Of a DNA stretch of 64,000 nucleotides, positions 1 through 9,849 are shown one piece after another. The stretch's first letter is position 1, and the number at the start of each line of letters is the position of its first letter. Under the pieces are notes generated by a model, which saw only the letters and a list, made by a program, of their open reading frames with translations, was not told the origin of the DNA and made no database searches. The translations under genes were made by a program, and so were the position numbers. The stretch spans positions 102,370 to 166,369 of the forward strand of contig NZ_LMKV01000002.1 of the NCBI RefSeq assembly GCF_001421665.1, read 5' to 3'. The stretch is from Sphingobium sp. Leaf26 (GTDB lineage: Bacteria; Pseudomonadota; Alphaproteobacteria; Sphingomonadales; Sphingomonadaceae).

Positions 1-172
1 AACAGATGGCTTCCAGACCAAGGGCGGAATCCGACCGAGAAGAGGCGAATATGGTGACGGCATGGCCCCGATCCCGCAGCGACCGGGCAAGCAGATGGGT
101 GTGCATTTCCAGCCCGCCCGCAAAGGGTTCGGCAATCGGGTATTTCAGGTGGGCGATTATGCCGATCCGCAT
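1..172 (-). CDS. Glycosyltransferase family 4, N-terminal part (cut by window edge)
   Basis: The reverse strand reads from an ATG at 172 without a stop to the window edge, giving 57 residues. The start MRIGIIAHLKYPIAEPFAGG, then GLEMHTHLLARSL and GHAVTIFAS, is the usual N-terminal donor-fold opening of GT4-type (GT-B) glycosyltransferases that build surface or exo-polysaccharide. An AAGGA ribosome site lies about 8 nt upstream. It follows katE on the same strand with a 73-nt gap. Acceptor and sugar cannot be told from this fragment. Confidence 0.8.
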   Translation of the reverse strand, partial: MRIGIIAHLKYPIAEPFAGGLEMHTHLLARSLRDRGHAVTIFASSRSDSALGLEAIC

Positions 173-245
173 TCGGAATAGTCCTTACAGGCTAGCCAGC
201 GGGACCGGCGCGCAGCCGGCCCTCGACGGGATATGAAAGGAAGGA

Positions 246-2477
246 TCAGCTTTCCGGCCGGGCATCCAGATCGACGGCGGCTTCGCGTGGCCAGTAACGC
301 AGCGCGCGGCAGGCTTCGATGAATGTCTTGGCGTCGGACGGCTTGGCGATGGGAATACAGGCCTCGTCCAGATCCTCGGCGATACCCGCCTTGACGAAGA
401 TCGCCTCCGCGTCCTTGCCGATGCCGATATATTTGCAATGGGCGAAAGCATCGGTCGCAAAATCCTTGGCCGCTGCATCAAGCGCCAGCAAAGCCGCGCC
501 TTCTGCTGACGTCAGGATGACCACGGCGTCGAACAGAACCGACGGTCCACCATCGACCTTGTGCTTAGCCGCAACCGTCGTGCCATCGGACAGGGTTACG
601 CCGGCGATCTTGGGCGCGATGACTTCATAGACCGCGCCTTCGCTCTCGATCGCCTTCAGCAGCGCCTTGAAGATCGCCGCGTCCGCGCCATCGCTCAGCA
701 TGATGCCGACCTTGCGCCCCTTGAATGAGGGCGGCCCATTCTTGGCGATGCTCAGCTTGTCCGACGGCGCCAGATCGGCGATCGGTGCGCGCGCCGCAAT
801 GGCCGGATCGGGCAGGGCCATGCCCAGGCCATCTGCGACCGTCGCCGCCAAAGTCGCGTCGATGTTCAACAGATGCGACACGGTGCGCGACCGGATATCA
901 GGGCGCTCCACCTTCGACAGTTCGAACACCAACGCGTCACCGATATGCTTCTGCTCGATCGGCGTCTGGCTGATCAGAAACTGACGCGCCTGGCTGTAAT
1001 GATCGGCGAAGCTTTCCGACCGAACGCGCTGCTTGGGACCATCGGCGGTTTCGGCATAGCTGGTAAAGCCGCGCACCGGGTCTTCGCGGGGGCCACCCTG
1101 CGTCGGTCCCCAGCTATTGGGTTCATAATTTACGCGACCTTTTGGGTTGCGCATGGCCATATGGCCGTCCTGCTGGAAATGGGCCATCGGGCATTTGGCC
1201 GCATTGATGGGCAGATGCGTGAAATTGGTGCTGCCCAGCCGCTTGATCTGCGTATCCAGATAGGAAAAGTTGCGGCCTTGCAGCAGCGGATCATTTGAAA
1301 AATCGATGCCCGGCGGCACATTCTGCGTCATGAACGCGACCTGCTCGGTTTCGGCGAAGAAGTTATCGACCACCCGATCGAGCACCAGCCGTCCTACGAT
1401 GCGAACCGGCACCAGTTCTTCCGGGATGATCTTTGTCGCATCCAATATGTCGAAATCGAAACTGTCGGCAAAGGCGTCGTCGAAAAGTTGGACGCCCAGT
1501 TCCCATTCGGGGAAATCGCCGGCATTGATCGCGTCCCACAAATCGCGGCGATGGAAATCGGGATCTGCGCCGTTGATCTTGACCGCTTCGTTCCACACCA
1601 CCGACTGAAGCCCCTGTTTCGGCTTCCAGTGGAATTTGACGAAGGTGGATTTGCCGTCCGCATCGACCAGCCGGAACGTGTGGACGCCAAAGCCCTCCAT
1701 GGTGCGGAGCGAACGGGGAATCGTCCGGTCGGACATGATCCACATGATCATGTGCATGGATTCGGGCGTCAGGCTGATGAAGTCCCAGAAATTGTCATGT
1801 GCGGTCTGCGCCTGGGGGAAGGCGCGGTCGGGTTCGGGCTTGGCGGCATGGATCAGGTCCGGAAATTTGATCGCATCCTGGATGAAGAAGACCGGGATGT
1901 TATTCCCGACCAGATCCCAATTGCCCTCCTGGGTATATAGCTTTACCGCAAAACCACGGACATCGCGGGCAAGGTCCGCCGACCCCTTGGACCCTGCGAC
2001 TGTCGAAAAGCGAACGAAAGCGGGGGTGCGTTCTCCCACCCGCTGGAATATGTCGGCGCGTGAGACATCGGCAAGGCTGTCTGTCAGCTCGAAATAGCCA
2101 TGCGCGCCATAACCGCGTGCGTGAACGACGCGTTCGGGAATGCGCTCATGGTCGAAATGAAACATCTTCTCGCGAAAATGCGCGTCTTCCATCAAGGTCG
2201 GACCGCGTGCCCCTTGTTTCAGACTGTTCTGATCGTCGGCCACGGGGATGCCATGTTGCGTGGTCAGCGTCGCAACGCCGTCGCCTGCAACCTGACGCGT
2301 TTCCCCGCCGTTCCCCTGCGGTTCGGCATAAGTCGGGCTTATGTCCGCGTCATCGGGCAGCGCCGAAGCCATATGCGGAGATTCGCCCCCGATATCGCAC
2401 GGCGACAGGTCGGCTGACGTAGTCCTGGCCTTTGCCTTGTCATTGGGTTGCTTCGACGGCGACTGGGTCTTGGCCAT
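246..2477 (-). CDS. katE: Large-subunit catalase, HPII/KatE type
   Basis: A haem catalase of about 743 residues that splits hydrogen peroxide to water and oxygen in the cytoplasm. The long N-terminal extension, the catalytic His in [12 protein letters not shown] (about residue 119), the Asn in [17 protein letters not shown] and the haem-binding Tyr in [14 protein letters not shown] are all present. The C-terminal 150 residues form the DJ-1/PfpI-like domain ([15 protein letters not shown]) seen only in large-subunit catalases. ATGs at 2489 and 2483 are in frame, but a GAGG site 6 nt before 2477 favours MAKTQS as the start. It is divergent from a Crp/Fnr regulator. Confidence 0.95.
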   Translation of the reverse strand: MAKTQSPSKQPNDKAKARTTSADLSPCDIGGESPHMASALPDDADISPTYAEPQGNGGETRQVAGDGVATLTTQHGIPVADDQNSLKQGARGPTLMEDAHFREKMFHFDHERIPERVVHARGYGAHGYFELTDSLADVSRADIFQRVGERTPAFVRFSTVAGSKGSADLARDVRGFAVKLYTQEGNWDLVGNNIPVFFIQDAIKFPDLIHAAKPEPDRAFPQAQTAHDNFWDFISLTPESMHMIMWIMSDRTIPRSLRTMEGFGVHTFRLVDADGKSTFVKFHWKPKQGLQSVVWNEAVKINGADPDFHRRDLWDAINAGDFPEWELGVQLFDDAFADSFDFDILDATKIIPEELVPVRIVGRLVLDRVVDNFFAETEQVAFMTQNVPPGIDFSNDPLLQGRNFSYLDTQIKRLGSTNFTHLPINAAKCPMAHFQQDGHMAMRNPKGRVNYEPNSWGPTQGGPREDPVRGFTSYAETADGPKQRVRSESFADHYSQARQFLISQTPIEQKHIGDALVFELSKVERPDIRSRTVSHLLNIDATLAATVADGLGMALPDPAIAARAPIADLAPSDKLSIAKNGPPSFKGRKVGIMLSDGADAAIFKALLKAIESEGAVYEVIAPKIAGVTLSDGTTVAAKHKVDGGPSVLFDAVVILTSAEGAALLALDAAAKDFATDAFAHCKYIGIGKDAEAIFVKAGIAEDLDEACIPIAKPSDAKTFIEACRALRYWPREAAVDLDARPES

Positions 2478-2734
2478 GGTCATCCTCATCCGATTAAGTG
2501 ATTGGCGCGGAAACAGGCTGACCGACCGAAATGGATCGCAACAGCCCTGACTGCGGGGGAGATGCAGTTAGAAACAGGCAGCGCGATGCGAAGTTGCGGC
2601 TTCTGCGCGTAAATTAACCTGTGTCATCACGATTGTCGGAACCGGTAAGGCAACAGCTAGGCGTGCGGACCGTTATAGCTTCGCACCTGCATGGGCGGGG
2701 GTGCATCAACGCATTCAGACAGGGTCCGATATCT

Positions 2735-3487
2735 ATGTTCACCGAGCGGTTTCTCAGGCACAGGCGCGGCGTGCACCTTACGGTCGAGGAACGGGCGCGG
2801 CTTGAAGCGGCTATCGGCGAGATCAAGACCTTGCCGCCGCGCACCAATATCGTGGTGGCGGGCGAGGAACTGAATCAGAGCATTTTGCTCCTGGAAGGGT
2901 TCATGTCCCGCTATATCGATGATCGTAACGGGTTGCGGCAACTCGTCGCGGTTCATGTGCCCGGAGATTTTGTCGATCTGCACGCATTTCCGCTCAAGAT
3001 ACTCGACCATGACGTGGCTACAATGACGCCGGCTACGGTCGCAATAGTTCCACACGCTCAACTGGAGGCGATTACGCAGGATCTGCCGGCGCTATCGCGA
3101 AAGCTGTGGTTTTCAACATTGATTGATGCAGCGATCCACCGCGCCTGGCTATTTCGTCTTGGTCGACTGGACGCTGTGGGGCGGGTCGCGCACTTCCTGA
3201 GCGAAACGAACGTCCGCCTTATGTCTGCAGGGCTCAGCGACGGCCGGCGGTTTGCGCTCGGCCTGATACAATCGGATCTGGCTGAAATCTGCGGGCTTAC
3301 CAACGTGCATATCAACCGTGTTTTGCGGCAACTGCGCGAGGAAAAAATATGCGTTTTCCGCTCTTCCCTCGTCGAAATATTGGAGCCTGAACAATTGGCC
3401 GCCATGGGCCAATTCGACCCTGCCTATCTTTATATCGACCTACAGGTCGCTGAACCTATATCCTCCCGCCAAAGGCCGATTTCATGA
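2735..3487 (+). CDS. Crp/Fnr-family transcription regulator
   Basis: A 250-residue regulator with an N-terminal cyclic-nucleotide-binding-like beta barrel (residues about 30-140, containing NQSILLLEGFMSRY and VHVPGDFVDLHAF) and a C-terminal winged helix (QSDLAEICGLTNVHINRVLRQL). No Fnr-type N-terminal cysteine cluster is seen, so it probably does not carry an Fe-S sensor. The GTG at 2621 is in frame, but the ATG at 2735 gives the usual family length. It faces away from katE and could control it or itself; that is inference from position. Confidence 0.85.
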   Translation: MFTERFLRHRRGVHLTVEERARLEAAIGEIKTLPPRTNIVVAGEELNQSILLLEGFMSRYIDDRNGLRQLVAVHVPGDFVDLHAFPLKILDHDVATMTPATVAIVPHAQLEAITQDLPALSRKLWFSTLIDAAIHRAWLFRLGRLDAVGRVAHFLSETNVRLMSAGLSDGRRFALGLIQSDLAEICGLTNVHINRVLRQLREEKICVFRSSLVEILEPEQLAAMGQFDPAYLYIDLQVAEPISSRQRPIS

Positions 3488-3675
3488 TAGATTTTTCCAA
3501 TGCTCCACAACCGCTGAAGGAACCAGGACGCGCCAGTGCCGAAGATGGTCTGGTCATATTGGACGGGCCGAATGGGGTCGCCATCACGTTGACTGCGGAT
3601 GCGGCGCGGAAAACCGGCCATAGCCTGGTTGCGGCCGCCGAGATCGCGGAACGGCAGGCGATGGGTAGGGGATAA
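3484..3675 (+). CDS. Small conserved hypothetical protein (63 aa)
   Basis: The ATG overlaps the stop of the Crp/Fnr gene by 4 bases (ATGA), so the two are probably translated together. The protein is acidic and Ala-rich, with a DGPNGVAITLTADAARKTG core. I recall very similar small proteins next to Crp-type genes in sphingomonads, but I know of no function. No membrane segment or cysteine motif is visible. Confidence 0.65.
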   Translation: MIDFSNAPQPLKEPGRASAEDGLVILDGPNGVAITLTADAARKTGHSLVAAAEIAERQAMGRG

Positions 3676-4374
3676 CGGCTGCGATCGGGAAATGTGGAGA
3701 AGCTACACGTCGTAGAGGCGCCGGTCGCGGCGGCGAAAATGGCGCGGTTTCAATTAGCTATACCAATTGTTGGCGGAAGCGGTGGACTTATTAAGTCTTG
3801 CCATAATTATTTGAAATCAAAGTCAAATCATTATGCCAAGTGTCTATTTCCCACGCCCTATACCACACTTATCCGGTTTCCTTAGCCGTCCACCGATGTC
3901 CGGGTACGTTGAAGCGATATATTGAGTGTGTCTAGTCCTGAAATTTGCTGGGCCAGCTATCAGTATGACTGACATTGAAACCGCTGCTTCTGGCCGATAG
4001 GCGAATGGCCGGTTCGGGGTTGGCATGTCGCGATAGCTGCCGCTCGCGCGCGTCGCCCACCGACCACATTTGAACGATTGTCGTTACGATCTGAACGTTG
4101 GGTTTTGACGGAAGCTGCCGATCAAGCTGGACACAGAGCACGCAGCGGCTGACATCCGCCTGGGCAGTTGGCCATGATGGGGGTATATGTGGCGGTCTTA
4201 TTGGGACCGATCGAGTTCGACAAAAAATTATTAACCGTCAATTGCGACGAGATATTTTAGACGAGTGGTTCCACGACCCCCGACGCTTTGAAGACAACCG
4301 ATGGCGCACTCTTGGTGAACGTCCCAGCAAAATCTGTTGTTGTCCTTGCTCTCAATTGAACAGAGCAGCTATTG
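3676..4374. other. Region without a convincing gene (about 700 bp)
   Basis: Several short open frames exist on both strands (for example 3932-4141 minus and 4098-4514 plus), but none shows a recognisable family or a good ribosome site. The stretch has lower GC around 3770-3850 than its neighbours. It may hold decayed mobile or accessory DNA at the border of the catabolic cluster. Confidence 0.4.
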
Positions 4375-5328
4375 CTATGACGTGGTCGACCCGTCATCGC
4401 TGCCACGATGGCGTAGATCGCTGGCTTCGATCAGCCGCACCATATCAGCCAATGTTGCGGTCGTTGGCGCACTTAATCCCAACAACTCTGCTGCGGCGAC
4501 GATGGCACCGTTAATGGACTCGATTTCGGTCGGGCGGCCAGCCAATCGATCCTGCAGCATCGACGCTTGATGATTTCGATGGTTGGCAAGTGCGAACGCG
4601 ATTTTCGCATCAATACGGCCCCTGTCCAGGCGGATGCCTTTGGCCGCAGCGACGTTCACCACTTCGCTGGCAACGGCTCCGGCAATGCGTCGCCCAGGTT
4701 CCTCATCCATGCCCCCGACCGTCAGGCCGGTTATGGTTGCCATCGCGTTGAGCGCCGCGTTGAACGCTGCCTTCTCCCAGATCGCGACCAGAATGACCGG
4801 ATCGGCCTCGGCCTGTAGCTTGCCGCGATTGAGCAGTGCTGCAACGGGGTTCGCTGCGGAATGCGCATCGGCAGTCATGCCGCCCAGGCGGATATGGCCT
4901 TGGCCATGCGAATGGACCTGCCTCGCCCCGACCAGGTCCGACGGCAAGTCTGTCACACCCATGAGGACCCGGTTGGGCGTGAAGATTTCGGCGATGATTT
5001 CCGCGTTGCCGATCCCGTTCTGGAGGGTCAGCCCATGGGCATGACCGTCTGCCAGATGCGCGACTGAACGGATCGCGGCTACGCTATGCATCCCCTTGGT
5101 GAAGAGCATGACCAGATCGACCGGTCCTGCAACATCGCTCGCCACGGCCGCACGCACGGGTATCACGCGCTCGCCGTCATCATCGGACAGGACAATGCCG
5201 TCGCTGTTGAGGAGCGCCAAACGCTGCCTGTCCACATCGACGAGTGTCACATCGACATCGGCTTCGACAAGACGTGCAGCAAACAGGCAACCCATGGCAC
5301 CCGCGCCGACGATAACGATATTCTGCAT
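4375..5328 (-). CDS. Ketopantoate reductase family 2-dehydropantoate 2-reductase-like protein
   Basis: 317 residues. The N-terminal Rossmann motif GAGAMGCLFAARL (residues 8-20), TKGMHSVAAI with the family lysine, and QNGIGN are ApbA/PanE marks; a helical C-terminal domain follows (IWEKAAFNAALNAMATITG). The family reduces 2-oxo acids or ketopantoate with NADPH. In frame, the ORF could extend to 5574, but the ATG at 5328 starts the Rossmann strand directly and has GAGAGG upstream. Sitting beside a catabolic cluster and not beside panB/panC, it may act on a pathway 2-oxo acid instead of pantothenate synthesis; this is inference. Confidence 0.8.
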   Translation of the reverse strand: MQNIVIVGAGAMGCLFAARLVEADVDVTLVDVDRQRLALLNSDGIVLSDDDGERVIPVRAAVASDVAGPVDLVMLFTKGMHSVAAIRSVAHLADGHAHGLTLQNGIGNAEIIAEIFTPNRVLMGVTDLPSDLVGARQVHSHGQGHIRLGGMTADAHSAANPVAALLNRGKLQAEADPVILVAIWEKAAFNAALNAMATITGLTVGGMDEEPGRRIAGAVASEVVNVAAAKGIRLDRGRIDAKIAFALANHRNHQASMLQDRLAGRPTEIESINGAIVAAAELLGLSAPTTATLADMVRLIEASDLRHRGSDDGSTTS

Positions 5329-5360
5329 AAAGCCTCTCACCCTTAAAGTGTGAGATGCTG

Positions 5361-6302
5361 CTAGGACCGGGCGGGCGGCAACGCAAACGGGGGTGATGCC
5401 CCGTCCGCGCCGACAAGGGGCAAGAAAGACAGCATTCGGCAAGCCGCATCCGGCAACAACCCTCGACGCCTGCGATAAACGAAAAACCGTCGATGGAGGG
5501 TCAATTCGCTGACGGTGAGCAAACGGACGGCCCCGCTCGCCACGTCGCTCTGGATCAACGGATGGGGCAGCCAACCCAGGAGTCGCCCCTGCGCGACGAA
5601 CGATAATTGCGCCCCGACCGAGCCGGTTTCGACCGCGACGATGGGTAAGCCGCGTCCAGCCTGGCGCACCATCTTTTCAAACAGCGTGCGCGGGGTCGAT
5701 CCTGGCTTGGGCATGATCCAGTTCTCGGCCAGAACCTTGTCCAGATCGACATCGCTTTGCCGCGCAAGAGGATGGGCCGCCGCGCAAAAAACGGTATAGA
5801 CATCGTCGAAGCGACATTCCCCGAGCGGCATAATCTCGTCATTTGCCGGTATTTCCGCGGCGATCATAAGGTCGATGCGGCGTGACGTAAGCGCCTCGAT
5901 CAGATCGCCGTCCGGCGCTTCCATCATGTCAATGCGCAGGGCAGGGGAGTCCTTCAACAATCTGGCGGCAGCGCGCGGGACGATGCTTCGCGTCACCGCC
6001 GCTACCGCGCCAATCCGCACGGTGCCACGGCGCAGTCCTTTCAGCGCGTCGATCGTTTCGACCGCTTGTTCCATCTCGAAAAGCAGCAACCTGGCATGGG
6101 GCACAAAGCCTTCGCCAGCTGCGGTCAGCGCCATGCCCTTGCTCAGCCGATCGAACAAGGGCAGCCCAAGTCGAACCTCCATATCCTGTATCAATCGGCT
6201 GAGCGTCGGCTGCGTCATGTTGACCGCTGGTGCTGCCCTCCCGATGCTTCCACAATCGACGACGGCAAGGAAGGCGCGCAATTTTCGTTCGTCAAAAGTC
6301 AT
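5361..6302 (-). CDS. LysR-type transcription regulator
   Basis: 313 residues. The N-terminal winged helix (RKLRAFLAVVDCGSIGRAA, then MTQPTLSRLIQDMEVRLGLPLFDR) is followed by a two-lobed effector domain beginning near residue 90 (GTVRIGAVAAVTRSIVPRA). It is transcribed away from the ThDP decarboxylase and Rieske genes starting at 6393, the classic layout for a LysR activator acting on the shared 90-bp promoter region. The inducer is unknown. The ketopantoate-reductase-like gene lies 32 bp downstream on the same strand. Confidence 0.9.
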   Translation of the reverse strand: MTFDERKLRAFLAVVDCGSIGRAAPAVNMTQPTLSRLIQDMEVRLGLPLFDRLSKGMALTAAGEGFVPHARLLLFEMEQAVETIDALKGLRRGTVRIGAVAAVTRSIVPRAAARLLKDSPALRIDMMEAPDGDLIEALTSRRIDLMIAAEIPANDEIMPLGECRFDDVYTVFCAAAHPLARQSDVDLDKVLAENWIMPKPGSTPRTLFEKMVRQAGRGLPIVAVETGSVGAQLSFVAQGRLLGWLPHPLIQSDVASGAVRLLTVSELTLHRRFFVYRRRRGLLPDAACRMLSFLPLVGADGASPPFALPPARS

Positions 6303-6392
6303 GCATTATTTGCATGGCCTTGTCGGTATTTTGCAATGGTGAATATGCCTCTCCTCGCACAGTAAATTCCGGTAGGCGAAGGAGCGAGGCAA

Positions 6393-7949
6393 ATGACGAC
6401 GGTAAGAGATGCGACCATAAAGCTGCTGCGCGCTTTTGGCATGAACATGATCTTTGGTAATCCTGGATCGACCGAATTGCCGATGTTCCGCAATTTTCCT
6501 GCCGATTTTCGCTATATTCTCGGCTTGCAGGAGTCGGTTGTCCTGGGCATGGCCGATGGCTACGCGCAGGCAACGCGCAACGCCGCGCTGGTCAATCTCC
6601 ACTCATCGGCCGGAATGGGCCATGCGCTTGGCAATCTGTTCACCGCCTTCAAGAACCAGACGCCACTGGTTGTGACCGCCGGACAGCAGGCGCGATCGAT
6701 CCTGCCCTATGAGCCTTTCCTCTTCGCCGACCGGCCGACTGAGTTTCCTCGCCCCTTTGTGAAATGGGCCTGCGAACCGGCCCGTGCGCAGGATGTCCCC
6801 GCCGCCATTGCCCGTGCTTATTATGTCGCAATGGAACCGCCCTGCGGCCCAACCTTCGTGTCCGTGCCTGTCGATGATTGGGACCAGCCCTGCGATCCCA
6901 TCGAACCGCGCCGCATCGCAGCCATCAATCCGGGCGATCCCGTTATGCTGGCTGAAGCCGCCGAAGCGCTGGCGGCGGCCAGCCGTCCGGCCTTCGTCGT
7001 CGGCGCCGGCGTCGCGCGGGATGATGGCTGGGACGAAGTGATCGCGCTCGCCGAACGGCACACGGCCGCGGTGTGGGTGGCCCCCATGTCGGCGCGCAAC
7101 AGCTTTCCCGAAGATCATCCGCTGTTTGCCGGCTTCCTGATGGCAGGGCGCGAGGCTATCGTCAAAAGCCTGACGGGTCACGACCTTATCCTCGTCCTCG
7201 GCGGCCCCATGTCGCTTTATCATGTCGAAGGTTTCGGGCCGCATGTGCCCGAAGGTGCCAAGGTCATCCAGATTGTCGACAATCATGCACAGGCCGCATG
7301 GTCGCCAACCGGCACGGCGATCATTGCCCACGCCCGTCTTGCCCTTCGCACCCTGATGGCCGGGCCGTCACCGGTCAGCCGCGCCATGCCGAAAGCGCGC
7401 GCACCAGTGCCGGAACTGGATGGTCGTGTCATGACCAGCGCCTATCTGTTGCAACAAATCGCCCGGCACCGTCCGGCAGGCTCCGTGATTGTCGAGGAAG
7501 CCCCCTCCAGCCGGGGGGCAATGCACGACCATTTGCCGATCATTGATCGCGACGGCTTCTACACCTGCGCTAGCGGGGGGCTTGGCCATGGCCTTCCTGC
7601 CGCCATCGGCGTGGCGCTGGCCCGGCCAACGGACAAGATCATTGCAGTTTTGGGCGACGGGTCGAGCATGTATGCCATTCAGGGATTGTGGTCGGCAGCG
7701 CAGTTGGGCCTTCCCATCAGCTTTGTCGTCGTGAAGAATGGGCGCTATGAGGCGCTTAACAGCTTCGGTCGGATTTTCGGCTTGCAGGAAACCGTTGGTA
7801 CGCAACTGCCCGACATCGACTTTTGCGCGCTGGCGCGCGGACAGGGCATAAAGGCCAGACGGGCCATGAATGCGCAGGAACTGGATGAGGCACTCACGGC
7901 GTCCTTCAGTGCCTCCAGCCCCACGCTCGTCGAAGCGGTCGTGGATTGA
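6393..7949 (+). CDS. mdlC: ThDP-dependent decarboxylase, benzoylformate decarboxylase type
   Basis: 518 residues, the length of benzoylformate decarboxylase, which turns phenylglyoxylate into benzaldehyde and CO2 using thiamine diphosphate. The residues I know to be catalytic in the Pseudomonas enzyme are here at matching places: Ser26 (FGNPGSTELP), Glu47 (LQESVV), His70 (NLHSSAG) and a second His at 277 (LYHVEGFG, matching His281). The ThDP/Mg motif GDGSSMYAIQ...VVVKNG is near residue 424. GGAGCGAGG precedes the ATG. It opens the oxygenase operon; the exact 2-oxo acid used could differ from phenylglyoxylate. Confidence 0.8.
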   Translation: MTTVRDATIKLLRAFGMNMIFGNPGSTELPMFRNFPADFRYILGLQESVVLGMADGYAQATRNAALVNLHSSAGMGHALGNLFTAFKNQTPLVVTAGQQARSILPYEPFLFADRPTEFPRPFVKWACEPARAQDVPAAIARAYYVAMEPPCGPTFVSVPVDDWDQPCDPIEPRRIAAINPGDPVMLAEAAEALAAASRPAFVVGAGVARDDGWDEVIALAERHTAAVWVAPMSARNSFPEDHPLFAGFLMAGREAIVKSLTGHDLILVLGGPMSLYHVEGFGPHVPEGAKVIQIVDNHAQAAWSPTGTAIIAHARLALRTLMAGPSPVSRAMPKARAPVPELDGRVMTSAYLLQQIARHRPAGSVIVEEAPSSRGAMHDHLPIIDRDGFYTCASGGLGHGLPAAIGVALARPTDKIIAVLGDGSSMYAIQGLWSAAQLGLPISFVVVKNGRYEALNSFGRIFGLQETVGTQLPDIDFCALARGQGIKARRAMNAQELDEALTASFSASSPTLVEAVVD

Positions 7950-7956
7950 TTGAGGG

Positions 7957-9309
7957 ATGACCATGTTTCAGGGCAGGCTCGCAGAGCTTATCGAAGACCG
8001 GCCGGATGACGGCGTGTTCCGCGTCAGTCGCGCCATTTTCGATGACCCGGATATTTTTACGCTGGAGATGCGCCGCATCTTTGAAGCTGGATGGATCTTT
8101 CTGGGCATCGCATCGCAAGCGGCTGCGGCGCATGACTTCTTCACCACGACCGTCGGCCGCGTGCCAGTGCTGGTGACGCGCGACGGAACGGGCCAACTGC
8201 ATGGTTTCGTCAACAGCTGCCCGCACAAGGGCTCACGCGTGGCGCAGGTCATGCAGGGCAATGCCCGGCTTCATGTTTGCCCCTATCATAGCTGGACCTT
8301 CGACAGCGCAGGGCAGAATAAGGCGATCAAATGGAAGAAGGCCGGCTGCTACTCGGAAGGCTTCGACCAGACGAGTCATAATCTGGCACCGCTTCCCGCC
8401 TTCGGAGAGTATCGCGGCTTCGTTTTTGGTAGCCTGTCTGCCGATGTGCCGTCCCTCACTGATCATCTGGGCGAGGCGGCCAAGCTGCTCGATCTGGTGG
8501 CGGACCAGAGCGACGAGGGCATGGAACTGGTGCCGGGCGGCGTTACCTTCACCTATGACGCCAATTGGAAGTTGCAGCTGGAAAATTGCTCTGACGCCTA
8601 TCATTTCACCTCGGCGCATCCCTCCTACATTCGGGTGCTGGAACAGCGACAGAAGCAGGCCGACGATTCGGTGGTGAAGTCAGTTTTTGAAAATAGCGAC
8701 TATTGGACCGGAGAGAGCGAAGGCGTCGCGGGCGGCAGCTACAGCTTCGCCCATGGCCATGTGCTCAACTGGGGCCGCTTCGGCATTTCGGAGGCACTGC
8801 CACTCTATGAACGGGCGGATCAGTTGGCGCAAAAACATGGGCGCGCCAAGCGCGACTGGATGTTCAACATGCGCAATCTCACCATTTTCCCCAATTTGCA
8901 GATTGCCGAAAACGCCTCCAGCCAGTTGCGCGTGATCCGCCCGCTCTCTGCCGGAAAAACCGAAATGCGGACCTGGTGCATCGCGCCCAAGGGCGAGAGC
9001 GCCGAGGCGCGTCGGCAACGAATTCGCCAATATGAGGATTTCTTCAATCCGAGCGGCATGGCGACGCCCGACGACACTGTGAGTTATGAAAATTGCCAGC
9101 GGGGCTTTGCAAGTGGCGTCGAACCCTGGCTGCAAGGCTATGCCAGGGGCCAGACCGCCAGCAAGCCTGGCGGCAACATTTTCTCAAAGGCGCTGGGGAT
9201 GGAACCGGAACGCAGCGTTCTTTCCGACGCGCAGCTTTGCGATGAAACGCTATATCACAGCTATTATCGCGAATGGGCGCGCCGGATGGCCGGGGCGGTG
9301 AAGGCATGA
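7957..9309 (+). CDS. Rieske aromatic-ring-hydroxylating oxygenase, alpha subunit
   Basis: 450 residues. The Rieske 2Fe-2S ligands are C88, H90 (SCPHKG) and C108, H111 (VCPYHSW), spaced as usual (C-x-H-x17-C-x2-H). The mononuclear iron site is NCSDAYHFTSAH, with bridging Asp213 and ligands His216 and His221. The family adds O2 across an aromatic ring; the closest feel is to benzoate/anthranilate/salicylate-type enzymes, but the substrate is not certain. The ATG at 7963 has better ribosome-site spacing than 7957. No ferredoxin or reductase gene is nearby, so electrons must come from elsewhere. Confidence 0.92.
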   Translation: MTMFQGRLAELIEDRPDDGVFRVSRAIFDDPDIFTLEMRRIFEAGWIFLGIASQAAAAHDFFTTTVGRVPVLVTRDGTGQLHGFVNSCPHKGSRVAQVMQGNARLHVCPYHSWTFDSAGQNKAIKWKKAGCYSEGFDQTSHNLAPLPAFGEYRGFVFGSLSADVPSLTDHLGEAAKLLDLVADQSDEGMELVPGGVTFTYDANWKLQLENCSDAYHFTSAHPSYIRVLEQRQKQADDSVVKSVFENSDYWTGESEGVAGGSYSFAHGHVLNWGRFGISEALPLYERADQLAQKHGRAKRDWMFNMRNLTIFPNLQIAENASSQLRVIRPLSAGKTEMRTWCIAPKGESAEARRQRIRQYEDFFNPSGMATPDDTVSYENCQRGFASGVEPWLQGYARGQTASKPGGNIFSKALGMEPERSVLSDAQLCDETLYHSYYREWARRMAGAVKA

Positions 9310-9806
9310 GCGGTCCTCTGACCCGTGCGGAGGCGGAGGACCTGCTCTACCGCGAAGCGTTAGTGCTCGACCGCGGGGAGTGGGACGCATGGCTCGAACT
9401 CTACACGACCGACGCCATCTTCTGGATGCCCGCCTGGCGCGATGAGGTGACCCCGACATCAGATCCAGACAGCGAGTTATCGCTCATCTACTATCGCGGC
9501 CGCCGCAATCTGGAAGATCGGGTATGGCGTGCAAGGTCCGGCATGTCGGTCGCCTCCAGCCCGCTGCCGCGGGTTGTTCACGCAGTGACGAATGTTGTCC
9601 TGGAAAGCGCCGACGAGACCGGGGGGCGAACTGCATCGAGCTTTACGGTTCATCTTCACGACCGCCGCAGCGAACGCAGTCATGTCTTCTTCGGGCGATA
9701 CGAACATCATCTCGTGCACCATGATGGTGCGTGGCGCATCGCGGCCAAGAAGATACTGCTATTGAACGATGTCATTCCAACTGTCGTCGACTTTTATTCG
9801 ATTTGA
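9306..9806 (+). CDS. Aromatic-ring-hydroxylating oxygenase, beta subunit
   Basis: 166 residues with the SnoaL/NTF2-like fold of dioxygenase small subunits (LLYREALVLDRGEWDAWLELY, DAIFWMPAW, WRIAAKKILLLND). The start overlaps the alpha-subunit stop as ATGA, which fixes it at 9306 and points to coupled translation. It should form an alpha3beta3 complex with the product of the previous gene and has a structural role. The start at 9273 in the longer frame would lie inside the alpha gene and is unlikely. Confidence 0.9.
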   Translation: MSGPLTRAEAEDLLYREALVLDRGEWDAWLELYTTDAIFWMPAWRDEVTPTSDPDSELSLIYYRGRRNLEDRVWRARSGMSVASSPLPRVVHAVTNVVLESADETGGRTASSFTVHLHDRRSERSHVFFGRYEHHLVHHDGAWRIAAKKILLLNDVIPTVVDFYSI

Positions 9807-9849
9807 AGACAGCGCCTTGACCGGCGCGGTCTCAGGCCATGTTTACTAT

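Noticed and set aside
4098..4514. 138-residue plus-strand open frame in the 3.7-4.4 kb gap
   Set aside because: Overlaps the end of the ketopantoate-reductase-like gene on the other strand, Arg/Trp/Cys-rich composition, no family or ribosome site.
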